A DNA stretch of 64,000 nucleotides. Origin: Erythrobacter sp. GTDB taxonomy: Bacteria > Pseudomonadota > Alphaproteobacteria > Sphingomonadales > Sphingomonadaceae. Below, in pieces: positions 57,788 to 64,000 of this stretch. The stretch covers positions 124,001-188,000 of the forward strand of contig NZ_JAMWYX010000004.1 in assembly GCF_024305245.1 (NCBI RefSeq). The letters run 5' to 3'. The notes under the pieces were generated by a model that was not told where the DNA came from, did not search any database, and saw nothing but the letters and a program-made list of their open reading frames with translations. Position 1 is the first letter of the stretch; the number at the start of each line of letters is the position of its first letter. The position numbers and the translations under genes were made by a program.

Positions 57788-58417
57788 TCAGATGCCGAAA
57801 CTGCCCTTCAGCCCGTCGATCACATATTGTGCGGCCAGCGCTGCCAGCAGCACGCCCAGCAGCCTTGTGATGACCGCTTCGACCTTGTCGCCCAGCAGCC
57901 GGATCAGCGGACCCGCCGCCACCAGCGCCGCCGCCGTAATCACCAGCACCGCCGCCAGCGCCGCCAGCACTTCGATCATTTCGGGCAAACCGTCGGCCTC
58001 GTTCATCAGCAGCATGATCGCCGCGATCGCGCCCGGCCCGGCCAGCATCGGCATCGCCATCGGGAACACCGAGACATCCTCGACCTCGGGGGTCGCGGCG
58101 ATCTTCTCGGCGCGTTCCTCGCGGCGCTGGGTGCGCTTTTCGAACACCATGTCGAATGCGATGAAGAACAGCATCAGCCCGCCTGCGATACGGAAGCTGT
58201 CGAGCGCGATGTGCAGCGCGCCCAGCAATTGCTGGCCGAACAGCGCGAAGATCAAGAGGATGATCGCCGCGATAAAGGTCGCGCGCAGCGCCATGTTGCG
58301 CGCCTGCTGGGCGGTCGCGCCCTTGGTCAGCCCGGCATAGATCGGCGCGCAGCCGGGCGGATCGATCACCACGAACAGGGTGATGAAGGCGGACACGAAG
58401 AGCTCGGTAAAGATCAT
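57788..58417 (-). CDS. MarC family membrane protein
   Basis: A 209-residue protein with six membrane helices. FITLFVVIDPPGCAPIYAGLT and LPMAMPMLAGPGAIAAIMLL (here FPMAMPMLAGPGAI) are MarC/SnaT hallmarks. The cytoplasmic loop (KRTQRREERAEKI) is basic. Function is unclear; it is not a multidrug pump despite the old name. It lies 10 bases after the lipoprotein gene and ends the operon with folD. Confidence 0.9.
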   Translation of the reverse strand: MIFTELFVSAFITLFVVIDPPGCAPIYAGLTKGATAQQARNMALRATFIAAIILLIFALFGQQLLGALHIALDSFRIAGGLMLFFIAFDMVFEKRTQRREERAEKIAATPEVEDVSVFPMAMPMLAGPGAIAAIMLLMNEADGLPEMIEVLAALAAVLVITAAALVAAGPLIRLLGDKVEAVITRLLGVLLAALAAQYVIDGLKGSFGI

Positions 58418-58427
58418 CGGCGGCGCA

Positions 58428-59189
58428 TCACTGCCCGCCTGCAGGCGTCAGGCTTTGTTCGAACGCCTTCATCCAGCGGCCTTCGTAGAAATATTCGACC
58501 TCGGCATAGCGGGTGCCATCGTCGCGGTGCTCCCAGCGCCAGCGCAAGGTGCCGTCGCGGCTGAGGCGGGCATCGGCCTTGCCGTTTTCGCCGATCGGCA
58601 TGGCAGGCGGCGGCGGTACCGCGCCGTCGCGCGGGCAGGAGGCGACCAGGCCCAGCACCGCGTCGATCGAGGTGACGACGATATCGCCGTCGTCGAACTG
58701 CTTTCGCGGCGGTGGCTGCGGCACGTCCGGCCCGCCCGCATCGAAGACATAGCGATATTCGCCGTCCGACTGCCGTTCCCATACGGTCACGAAATTGCCG
58801 ACCATGCCCTCGGGATCGCGATATCGCCCCTGACTCACCGCCATCGCTCCGTCGCAGCTGATCGCTACGGCGCGCGGCTCCCACTGCACCGCTTCGGCGG
58901 GGTCAGCCTGACCGGCGAGGAAGGCGTCGACCGTAACCGGGCCGGAAGGCGCATGGATCAGCGCGCCGGGCGCCGCGAACTGGCGAAAGGCGGTCCATTG
59001 GCCCTGTTCCTGCGCGGCGCGGGCAAAGGCGATTTCGGCAGCGACAACGGTGCTCGGTTGCGCCGCGCCCGGTGCGCTCGCCAATGCGCGGTTGATCACA
59101 GCGGTCGTCGGCCCCCGGCGCGGTGCGGCGCAGGCGGTAAGCGAGACAGCAAGCGCCCCGATCAGCAGACCCGCCGCAGCGCGCTTCAC
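58428..59189 (-). CDS. Hypothetical lipoprotein
   Basis: A 253-residue protein with a lipobox ([15 protein letters not shown], Cys at residue 20). Residues 45-150 may form an NTF2/SnoaL-like pocket ([20 protein letters not shown], then [18 protein letters not shown]), and the rest is polar. The start is GTG at 59189 overlapping the folD stop (GTGA). I know no function. Likely anchored to the inner or outer membrane facing the periplasm; translation is coupled to folD. Confidence 0.75.
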   Translation of the reverse strand: MKRAAAGLLIGALAVSLTACAAPRRGPTTAVINRALASAPGAAQPSTVVAAEIAFARAAQEQGQWTAFRQFAAPGALIHAPSGPVTVDAFLAGQADPAEAVQWEPRAVAISCDGAMAVSQGRYRDPEGMVGNFVTVWERQSDGEYRYVFDAGGPDVPQPPPRKQFDDGDIVVTSIDAVLGLVASCPRDGAVPPPPAMPIGENGKADARLSRDGTLRWRWEHRDDGTRYAEVEYFYEGRWMKAFEQSLTPAGGQ

Positions 59190-60100
59190 AGCCCCTCCGG
59201 CGCAGGCAGGCCCGCGTGGTGGTGTGCGGCGATCAGCGTGTTGCGCAGCAGCACTGCGATGGTCATCGGCCCGACCCCGCCCGGCACCGGTGTGATCGCG
59301 CCCGCAACCTCCCGTGCCTCGTCAAAGGCGACATCGCCCACCAACCGGCCCTTTTCCTTGCCCGGTTCGGGCGGCAGGCGGTTGATCCCGACATCAATCA
59401 CGGTTGCGCCCGGTTTGATCCAGTCACCCCGGACCATTTCCGCCCGTCCGACAGCGGCGACCACGATATCCGCGCGCCGCACCAGCGCGGGCAGATCGCG
59501 GGTGCGGCTGTGCGCGATGGTGACGGTGGCGTTGGCATCCACCAGCAGCTGCGCCATCGGCTTGCCGACGATGTTCGACCGCCCGATCACCACCGCATCG
59601 AGGCCCGACAGGTCATTGCCCAGCCGGTCTTTCAGCAGCATGATGCAGCCTAGCGGCGTGCAGGGGACGAAGCCCGGCTGACCCACCGCCAGCCGTCCGG
59701 CGCTGATGACATGGAACCCGTCGACATCCTTGTCCGGATTGATCGCGGCAATGATCGCCTGTTCGTTAAGATGCGCGGGCAGGGGCAGCTGCACCAGAAT
59801 GCCGTCGACTGCCTCGTCCTGATTGAGCCGTTCGATCAGCGACAGCAGCGCAGGCTCGCTGGTTTCGGCGGGCAGGCGGTGTTCGATGCTCGCCATGCCG
59901 GCAGCGGCGCAGGCCTTGCCCTTGGCGCCGACATAGACCTGGCTGGCAGCATCCTCGCCCACCAGCACCACCGCAAGGCCGGGACGCCGCCCGGTGTTCT
60001 GCGCGAACGCCGTGGCCGCCGTGCCGACGCGCGCGCGCAGACCTTCGGCAAAGGCCCTGCCGTCGATCAGAGCCGCGCTGTCCTTCGCCTGTGTCGCCAT
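59186..60100 (-). CDS. folD: Bifunctional methylenetetrahydrofolate dehydrogenase / methenyltetrahydrofolate cyclohydrolase
   Basis: FolD of 304 residues, interconverting 5,10-methylene-THF and 10-formyl-THF. The active-site Lys is in [27 protein letters not shown] and [17 protein letters not shown] are the family signatures, the Rossmann site has [17 protein letters not shown], and the end [19 protein letters not shown] is diagnostic. ATG at 60100 overlaps the TGA of yggT; the ORF-track start adds a TTG codon. Confidence 0.96.
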   Translation of the reverse strand: MATQAKDSAALIDGRAFAEGLRARVGTAATAFAQNTGRRPGLAVVLVGEDAASQVYVGAKGKACAAAGMASIEHRLPAETSEPALLSLIERLNQDEAVDGILVQLPLPAHLNEQAIIAAINPDKDVDGFHVISAGRLAVGQPGFVPCTPLGCIMLLKDRLGNDLSGLDAVVIGRSNIVGKPMAQLLVDANATVTIAHSRTRDLPALVRRADIVVAAVGRAEMVRGDWIKPGATVIDVGINRLPPEPGKEKGRLVGDVAFDEAREVAGAITPVPGGVGPMTIAVLLRNTLIAAHHHAGLPAPEGL

Positions 60101-60393
60101 CAATATGCCCCGGTCAGCCCGATCAGCACGCGGGTCAGGATCTGCAGGCCGAGGATCAGCACCAGCGGCGAAAAGTCGATCGCGCCGGTATTGGGCATGA
60201 TGTTGCGGATCGGGCGCAGCACCGGTTCGAGCAGGCGATTGATCGAGTCGTACACCTGCCGCAGGAATTCGTTGCTGGGGCTCACCACGTTGAAGGCGAA
60301 CAGCAATCCGATCACGAATTGGACGATGATCAGCATCACCAGCACATTGGTGAGCATCACCACGATATCGACGAGTACAGCCAGTCCTTGCAT
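60100..60393 (-). CDS. YggT family membrane protein
   Basis: A 97-residue protein with two membrane helices and the YggT core [32 protein letters not shown]. YggT proteins take part in osmotic tolerance and cell-envelope assembly. It is translated ahead of folD with a one-base overlap. The 108 bases before it, up to argB, look like a promoter region. Confidence 0.92.
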   Translation of the reverse strand: MQGLAVLVDIVVMLTNVLVMLIIVQFVIGLLFAFNVVSPSNEFLRQVYDSINRLLEPVLRPIRNIMPNTGAIDFSPLVLILGLQILTRVLIGLTGAY

Positions 60394-60501
60394 TACATTC
60401 CGTTCCGTTACCGGGGCACCGCGATCGCCGCGCCCTGTGAAGTCCCTCGAAGGCGTATTAGCCTCTTAATACGCCTCGCGCCATAGTGTTCCCGAGCGAT
60501 C

Positions 60502-61425
60502 TCAGGCGCGGACCAGTGTGCCGGCCCCGCGGGCGGTGAAGAATTCGAGCAGCATCGCGTGGCCCACCCGCCCGTCGAGCACCACCGCCGCTTCGCATCC
60601 GGCCTCGACCGCGGCGATGCAGGTTTCCAGCTTGGGCACCATGCCGCCGCGGATCACGCCGTCTTCGCGCAGTTTGGCGATGTCGGCGGGGGTGAGATCG
60701 GTCAGCAGCTTGCCTTCGCCATCGAGCACGCCTGCTACATCGGTCAGCAGGAACAGCCGTGCCGCGCCCAGCGCCGCCGCGATCGCGCCCGCCATGGTAT
60801 CGGCGTTGATGTTATAGGTCGCGCCGTCCGCACCCGGAGCGATCGGCGCGATCACCGGGATCATGCCCGCCGCCACCGCGGTGTCGATCACGCTGGTATC
60901 GACGTGGTCCGGTTCGCCGACGAAGCCGAGATCGACCACGCTTTCGATCAGGCTTTCGGGATCGCGGGTGGTGCGGGTGACCTTGCGCGCGGTCACCAGC
61001 CCGCCATCCTTGCCCGAGATGCCGATCGCTTTGCCCCCGGCCGCCGCGATCCAGCTCACCAGTTCCTTGTTGATCGCGCCCGACAATACCATCTCGGCGA
61101 TCTTGGCGGTCGCCTCGTCGGTCACCCGCAAGCCATCGACGAAGGTGCTTTCCACCCCCAGCCGCGCCAGCATCTGGCCGATCTGCGGTCCGCCGCCATG
61201 CACCACAACCGGATTGATGCCGACCGCTTTCAGCAGCACGATATCCTCGGCAAAGTCGCGCGCGGCCTCTGGATCGCCCATCGCGTGGCCGCCGTATTTC
61301 ACCACGAAGGTGCGCCCAGCATAGCGCTGGAAGTAGGGCAGCGCCTCGATCAGCACTTCGGCTTTCGAAAGGTCGAGCATCTGCGCGGCGGGTGCGCTGG
61401 GCTTGGTTTTGGTCACAGGCGTCAC
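60502..61425 (-). CDS. argB: Acetylglutamate kinase
   Basis: Amino-acid kinase of 307 residues, second step of arginine biosynthesis (N-acetylglutamate to its 5-phosphate). [12 protein letters not shown] is the phosphate loop, [16 protein letters not shown] binds substrate, [15 protein letters not shown] and [13 protein letters not shown] bind ATP, and [16 protein letters not shown] is the ArgB pattern. The N-terminal extension is consistent with the arginine-inhibited long form. The start is GTG at 61425; an ATG at residue 16 is possible. It is divergent from the small Arg/Asp-rich gene. Confidence 0.95.
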   Translation of the reverse strand: MTPVTKTKPSAPAAQMLDLSKAEVLIEALPYFQRYAGRTFVVKYGGHAMGDPEAARDFAEDIVLLKAVGINPVVVHGGGPQIGQMLARLGVESTFVDGLRVTDEATAKIAEMVLSGAINKELVSWIAAAGGKAIGISGKDGGLVTARKVTRTTRDPESLIESVVDLGFVGEPDHVDTSVIDTAVAAGMIPVIAPIAPGADGATYNINADTMAGAIAAALGAARLFLLTDVAGVLDGEGKLLTDLTPADIAKLREDGVIRGGMVPKLETCIAAVEAGCEAAVVLDGRVGHAMLLEFFTARGAGTLVRA

Positions 61426-61567
61426 TTTCCCTCGCCCGTTGCGGGCACATCCAATGCCGCGCCCCTAGCGGCTTGGGCGCGCAGTGCAAGGCGGCTTGGT
61501 ACGGGTGTGACCGCGATCTTTGGATTTCAGGGGTTTGGTGCTATGACAATCCTCTCGGAGGTGCTTT

Positions 61568-61726
61568 ATGAGTGACGAACCGATTGCCCAGCCTGACGAT
61601 ACCCCCGCTGATGACGCTCGCCGCAAGGGTGACCGGCGCAAAGGCCAGCAGCCATTCGACGGCCCCGATCGCCGCAAGGACGATCGCCGCTCGGGCGATG
61701 ACCGCCGCACGACCGAGCGCAGCTAG
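61568..61726 (+). CDS. 52-residue Arg/Asp-rich protein missed by the ORF track
   Basis: A complete small gene: GGAGG six bases before ATG, 52 codons, TAG. The sequence is MSDEPIAQPDDTPADD then repeated basic-acidic units (RRKGDRR, GPDRRKDDRR, SGDDRRTTERS). A plausible promoter lies upstream, TTGGAT and TATGAC with a 17-base spacer. The RRxxDRR repeats resemble small proteins common in sphingomonads, but no function is known; nucleic-acid or polyanion binding fits the charge. It should be disordered. Confidence 0.7.
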   Translation: MSDEPIAQPDDTPADDARRKGDRRKGQQPFDGPDRRKDDRRSGDDRRTTERS

Positions 61727-61967
61727 ACCCGGCCTCAAGTCACCCTCCCCCGCGCTGCCGCGTTAAGGCGCAGCGCGTGTAGGAGACACATGAGACACTG
61801 TCCAGGAACCGAAAAACCCGCTCGGCGGATGCGGTGTCCTGCGCCCGCACGATTGGCGCGCAATGGCCGGGTTCGGCAGGCGAGGTGAGGGCGGAGCGGC
61901 AGCATGGCAGCGCGCAGGCTACCCCGGCATGGCGGCAGTAGGAAAGCGCGGGCGGACCCCCTGTGCT

Positions 61968-62432
61968 TCACGGCTGAGCGGGAATGCCCCAGTCATCGTC
62001 GCCCGTGTCGTTGAAGGCGTTCGGATCACCGCCCCATTCGCTGCCATCGACAACGTCCCCGTTCATGCCGTTCGTCACTTCGCGAAAGTCGTCGCCCTCG
62101 CGCGTGTTGAACGGATCGAGCGCACCGGGCGCCGCATCGATGTCGCACCCGGCCTTCTTCAACTCCCGCTCGGCAGCGTTGAGTTTGGCGATCGAGCGCA
62201 GCGCATTGGTTTCGATTTCGGTCGGCATTCCGTCAGCGCTGAAGCCGAGCAGCTTGTCGCGCAGGCCGGGGCAGTGCGGCCCCCAGGCGGCGTTCTTGTT
62301 ATCGGCGATCTCGGCCTGCCGCACGGTTTCCACCGCATTGCGCACCCCCTGCTCGCCGTCGAAGAAGCCGGTGAGGTAAAGCCCCCCGCACACCACCACC
62401 ATGCACCCGCCGAGTGCCTTTGCGAAGAACAT
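61968..62432 (-). CDS. Hypothetical membrane-anchored protein
   Basis: A 154-residue protein. An N-terminal helix (MFFAKALGGCMVVVCGGLYLTGFF) anchors it; the soluble part has two Cys (WGPHCPGLRDKLL and KKAGCDIDAAPG) that could form a disulfide, and an acidic Asp/Gly/Asn tail (DDDWGIPAQP). ATG at 62432 has GGGAGG upstream; the ORF-track start lies 89 codons earlier and is not credible. Periplasmic; I recognise no family. Confidence 0.68.
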   Translation of the reverse strand: MFFAKALGGCMVVVCGGLYLTGFFDGEQGVRNAVETVRQAEIADNKNAAWGPHCPGLRDKLLGFSADGMPTEIETNALRSIAKLNAAERELKKAGCDIDAAPGALDPFNTREGDDFREVTNGMNGDVVDGSEWGGDPNAFNDTGDDDWGIPAQP

Positions 62433-62622
62433 GACCTGCAACCTCCCGTAATCGTCCGGGGGCAATTGTCGGCTGCGAGCGGTGAAGAAACGGTTACGCG
62501 GGGTGCGGAAAAATCCCTGTTTTTGTGACGCTTGCATGACGGGGAGGGGCGCTGCCCCACAACCGCCGCCCTGTCGGCCATCGCACCGACGCTGGAGAAA
62601 ACGGGGCCGCAGCCTGCAACGG

Positions 62623-62712
62623 GTCACGCGCGGCGGGACAAGCCTCGGCGCGGTGCTGGTGAACGAAGGGCTGGCGGAGGAATGGGGCGGGCCGCGCAAG
62701 GCGTGGTGTTAG
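62623..62712 (+). pseudogene. C-terminal remnant of a thermonuclease (SNase)-family protein
   Basis: The frame ending in TAG at 62712 reads VTRGGTSLGAVLVNEGLAEE then WGGPRKAWC, which follows the ending of staphylococcal-nuclease-like proteins (DG-SLGxxLVxxGLAxxWxGxRxxWC). The catalytic upstream part is not found; before this the frame is Arg-rich with no nuclease motif. It is best read as a decayed gene or a fragment left by a rearrangement. Confidence 0.5.
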
Positions 62713-62731
62713 GGGCGGGGGAGCGCCACCC

Positions 62732-62780
62732 CTTGCTCTCGCCCTTGTCCTCGCCCTCGCCTTTGCCCTTGCCCTCTCCC
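62732..62780. repeat. Imperfect C/T-rich simple repeat
   Basis: About 50 bases of degenerate six-base units close to GCCCTC/GCCCTT (for example TCGCCCTTGTCCTCGCCCTC). Likely slippage-prone, non-coding. Confidence 0.6.
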
Positions 62781-62790
62781 CAGTCGCCGT

Positions 62791-62864
62791 CCCGGGCTTG
62801 ACCCGGGATCCCGCTGTTTCTTCACCGCCGCAGAAGGAAGTGGGCCCCCGGATCAAGCCCAGGG
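62791..62864. repeat. Intergenic inverted repeat pair
   Basis: CCCGGGCTTGACCCGGG (62791-62807) and, inverted, CCCGGATCAAGCCCAGGG (62847-62864) differ at two or three bases; a 39-base spacer lies between. This GGCTTGAcCCGGG type of element is scattered in alphaproteobacterial genomes. It marks the junction with the lower-GC edge. Confidence 0.6.
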
Positions 62865-62872
62865 AGGCGCTT

Positions 62873-63601
62873 TTATGCAGTCCCAAAAAGTGGGCCCGGC
62901 CCCATAGTTTCGCCACGCCGGCCTTTTGCTGCTGACGCGAGAACCTCGTGCCAAATTTCATAAGTCTGGCGAACGTCGGCAATGATTTCGTCGTATGTGA
63001 ATAAATCAGTCTCAGAACACTCAAAGACTTCAATTTCACGAGCAACAGTATTTTTGTAACGCCAAATTTGCAGGCCGAGGCGCGAGAGGTCTGGATTATT
63101 TTCTTTCCAGCGCTGGTGCATGAAAGATAAAGCTGTGCGTCGGCCTATTCCCGTCAAAGGATCGGTGCGCCGAAGGTCAGGGAACGCGGCAACTATCTTG
63201 CCGTTAGGGTAAGCCATCAGCAAAGGCATACCAAATTCATATGCATGCCCGAAGGGCAGAATGAGATGCCGAACATCTTCGCGGAACGCGACAATCTTGT
63301 TTTCCATTGCAAAACTGTGCGTTGATCTAGCAATAGGAAGATTCATCGCCAGCAAATCTTCATTCCCCTTGCATGCTTTTGCGACGACAGCTTCCAGCAT
63401 TTCCAAGGACGTTGCATCCTGTGCTTCGGCTATAAGTGGAAGTTGCAGGTTTACCGCATCGGCATTCGAGCGCCGGAACGGCTCATAGGAGCCGATAATT
63501 TGCTTCGGGCGCTCAATGTTCGTCAAGCGCGCAAGCTTCGTTTCGACAGGCTTGAAGGCGAGATTGACTATATCTGTTTCAGTAAGGCGACGACTCTTCA
63601 T
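62873..63601 (-). CDS. Protein of unknown function, candidate toxin of a Panacea-type pair
   Basis: A 242-residue soluble protein, lower in GC and with more Lys, Asn and Ile than the rest of the window. Notable parts are FREDVRHLILPFGHAYEFGM then PLLMAYPNGKIVAAFPDLRR and HQRWKENNPDLSRLGLQIWRY. I recognise no domain. ATG at 63601 has GGAG five bases before it and lies inside the end of the antitoxin-like gene (23-base overlap), so the two are coupled. The last residues (MGPGPLFGTA) run into repeat-like DNA and may not belong to the original gene. The toxin role is inferred from the partner. Confidence 0.6.
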   Translation of the reverse strand: MKSRRLTETDIVNLAFKPVETKLARLTNIERPKQIIGSYEPFRRSNADAVNLQLPLIAEAQDATSLEMLEAVVAKACKGNEDLLAMNLPIARSTHSFAMENKIVAFREDVRHLILPFGHAYEFGMPLLMAYPNGKIVAAFPDLRRTDPLTGIGRRTALSFMHQRWKENNPDLSRLGLQIWRYKNTVAREIEVFECSETDLFTYDEIIADVRQTYEIWHEVLASAAKGRRGETMGPGPLFGTA

Positions 63602-64000
63602 GGGGTTCTCCAGAACGGGGTGAATTTTCAATTGAAACCTTATGATGACGAAAGTTATCTTTGATACTTTGGTTCGTAATCCTAAGGCCGAATGTTCTCC
63701 CCCCATCCGGACCTCTTGTAATTAACTCCCACGGGCTATTCTTGGCGTGAGAAAGTTCGACCAACCTTCCTGGGCTCAAGTTGAAAAACGGTGCCGCATG
63801 GTCGAGTATTTTTTGCTTTATCGCATCATCTACTGATGGGTAAGCAATCTCTTCTCTTTTGGTAAATATGTCCCTTTGAGTAGCCCTTGAGTTTATTGGC
63901 GATGAGCCAAATTTTTTGAAAGAATCATAAACTGAAATACTAACGGGCCCATACTGCCAAGCCTCAAAACTTCCCGCAAGGAGGGGTGTTTCTTCCTCCA
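63579..64000 (-). CDS. Panacea/SocA-like (DUF4065) antitoxin domain protein, 5' end outside the window
   Basis: The minus-strand frame is open to the right edge and gives 139 residues without a start; the ORF-track entry shows only its last 66. It reads LLAGSFEAWQYGPVSISVYD, SFKKFGSSPIN, then a helical part with ILDHAAPFFNLSPGRLVELS and HAKNSPWELITRG. The EAWxYGPVxxxVYxxFKxxG pattern and the LSxxxHxxxxPW ending are typical of DUF4065 (Panacea), the antitoxin domain of SocA and PanA proteins. It overlaps the next gene by 23 bases. Base composition is AT-richer than the window, a sign of transfer. Confidence 0.75.
   Translation of the reverse strand, partial: EEETPLLAGSFEAWQYGPVSISVYDSFKKFGSSPINSRATQRDIFTKREEIAYPSVDDAIKQKILDHAAPFFNLSPGRLVELSHAKNSPWELITRGPDGGRTFGLRITNQSIKDNFRHHKVSIENSPRSGEPHEESSPY

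Larger units (their letters stand above)
62433..62872. other. 440-base region of remnants and repeats before the accessory edge
   Basis: It contains a nuclease remnant, a C/T-rich simple repeat and an inverted repeat, each listed separately. No intact gene is seen. The base composition changes to lower GC just after it. Confidence 0.6.

Noticed and set aside
1-64000. CRISPR arrays, rRNA genes, complete insertion sequences, integrases or prophage
   Set aside because: I looked for regular direct repeats, rRNA-like sequence and transposase or integrase motifs and saw none.

Overview
The window is GC-rich, densely packed DNA with frequent 1-4 base start/stop overlaps. It looks like an alphaproteobacterium of the order Sphingomonadales, probably the Erythrobacter/Porphyrobacter group. 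This rests on the nepR-ecfG general-stress sigma module with GGAAC-N17-GTT promoters, a HWE-family kinase with a single-domain response regulator, a PutA without its DNA-binding domain, and intergenic inverted repeats of a kind often met in this order. The taxonomic call is an inference from gene content, not a database result.

Layout. 0-13 kb is mostly metabolic: the end of a membrane protein; an operon of M48 peptidase, phosphotransferase and acyl-CoA dehydrogenase; an aldehyde dehydrogenase; a glutathione S-transferase; MTA phosphorylase (mtnP); a DUF4126 and a DUF418 membrane protein; bifunctional PutA; and a YciI-like protein. 13.1-22.4 kb is a metal-resistance block: YnfA, a cation diffusion facilitator, a CzcCBA-type RND efflux pump, a small His/Cys secreted protein, an SRPBCC-DUF3703 fusion, a second cation transporter, and a divergent MerR regulator with its operator/promoter. 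22.5-27.1 kb holds dcd, a saccharopine-dehydrogenase-like oxidoreductase, an EcfG-promoted small membrane protein and a TonB receptor with acidic/His loops suggesting zinc.

27.4-52.9 kb reads as a stress and envelope region. It carries small stress-type proteins (DUF3008, DUF2383, DUF202, PRC-barrel, GlsB), MscS, a short-chain dehydrogenase, a glycosyltransferase-UDP-galactopyranose mutase fusion with a glycoside hydrolase, two hemerythrin proteins, NHEJ genes (ku - mgtC-like - ligD), two Crp/Fnr regulators, a HWE kinase with a response regulator, otsA, and nepR-ecfG. Three GGAAC-N17-GTT promoters, each 26-33 bases from the following gene by predicted start, tie small membrane proteins to EcfG. 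Four 5-4-5 dyads resembling CTAAC-N4-GTTAG cluster around one Crp/Fnr gene, the kinase gene and the hemerythrin/otsA divergent region, and suggest a second regulatory layer.

52.9-62.4 kb is housekeeping again: tRNA-Gly(GCC), a thioredoxin-TPR protein, a Lon-substrate-domain protein, a large secreted CHAT-TPR protein, MarC, a lipoprotein, folD, yggT, argB and a 52-residue Arg/Asp-rich protein missing from the ORF track. 62.4-64 kb is an accessory edge: a nuclease remnant, simple and inverted repeats, then lower-GC DNA with a gene of unknown function overlapped by the end of a Panacea/SocA-like (DUF4065) antitoxin gene that runs off the window. That pair is a candidate new toxin-antitoxin system and is the most exciting lead here.
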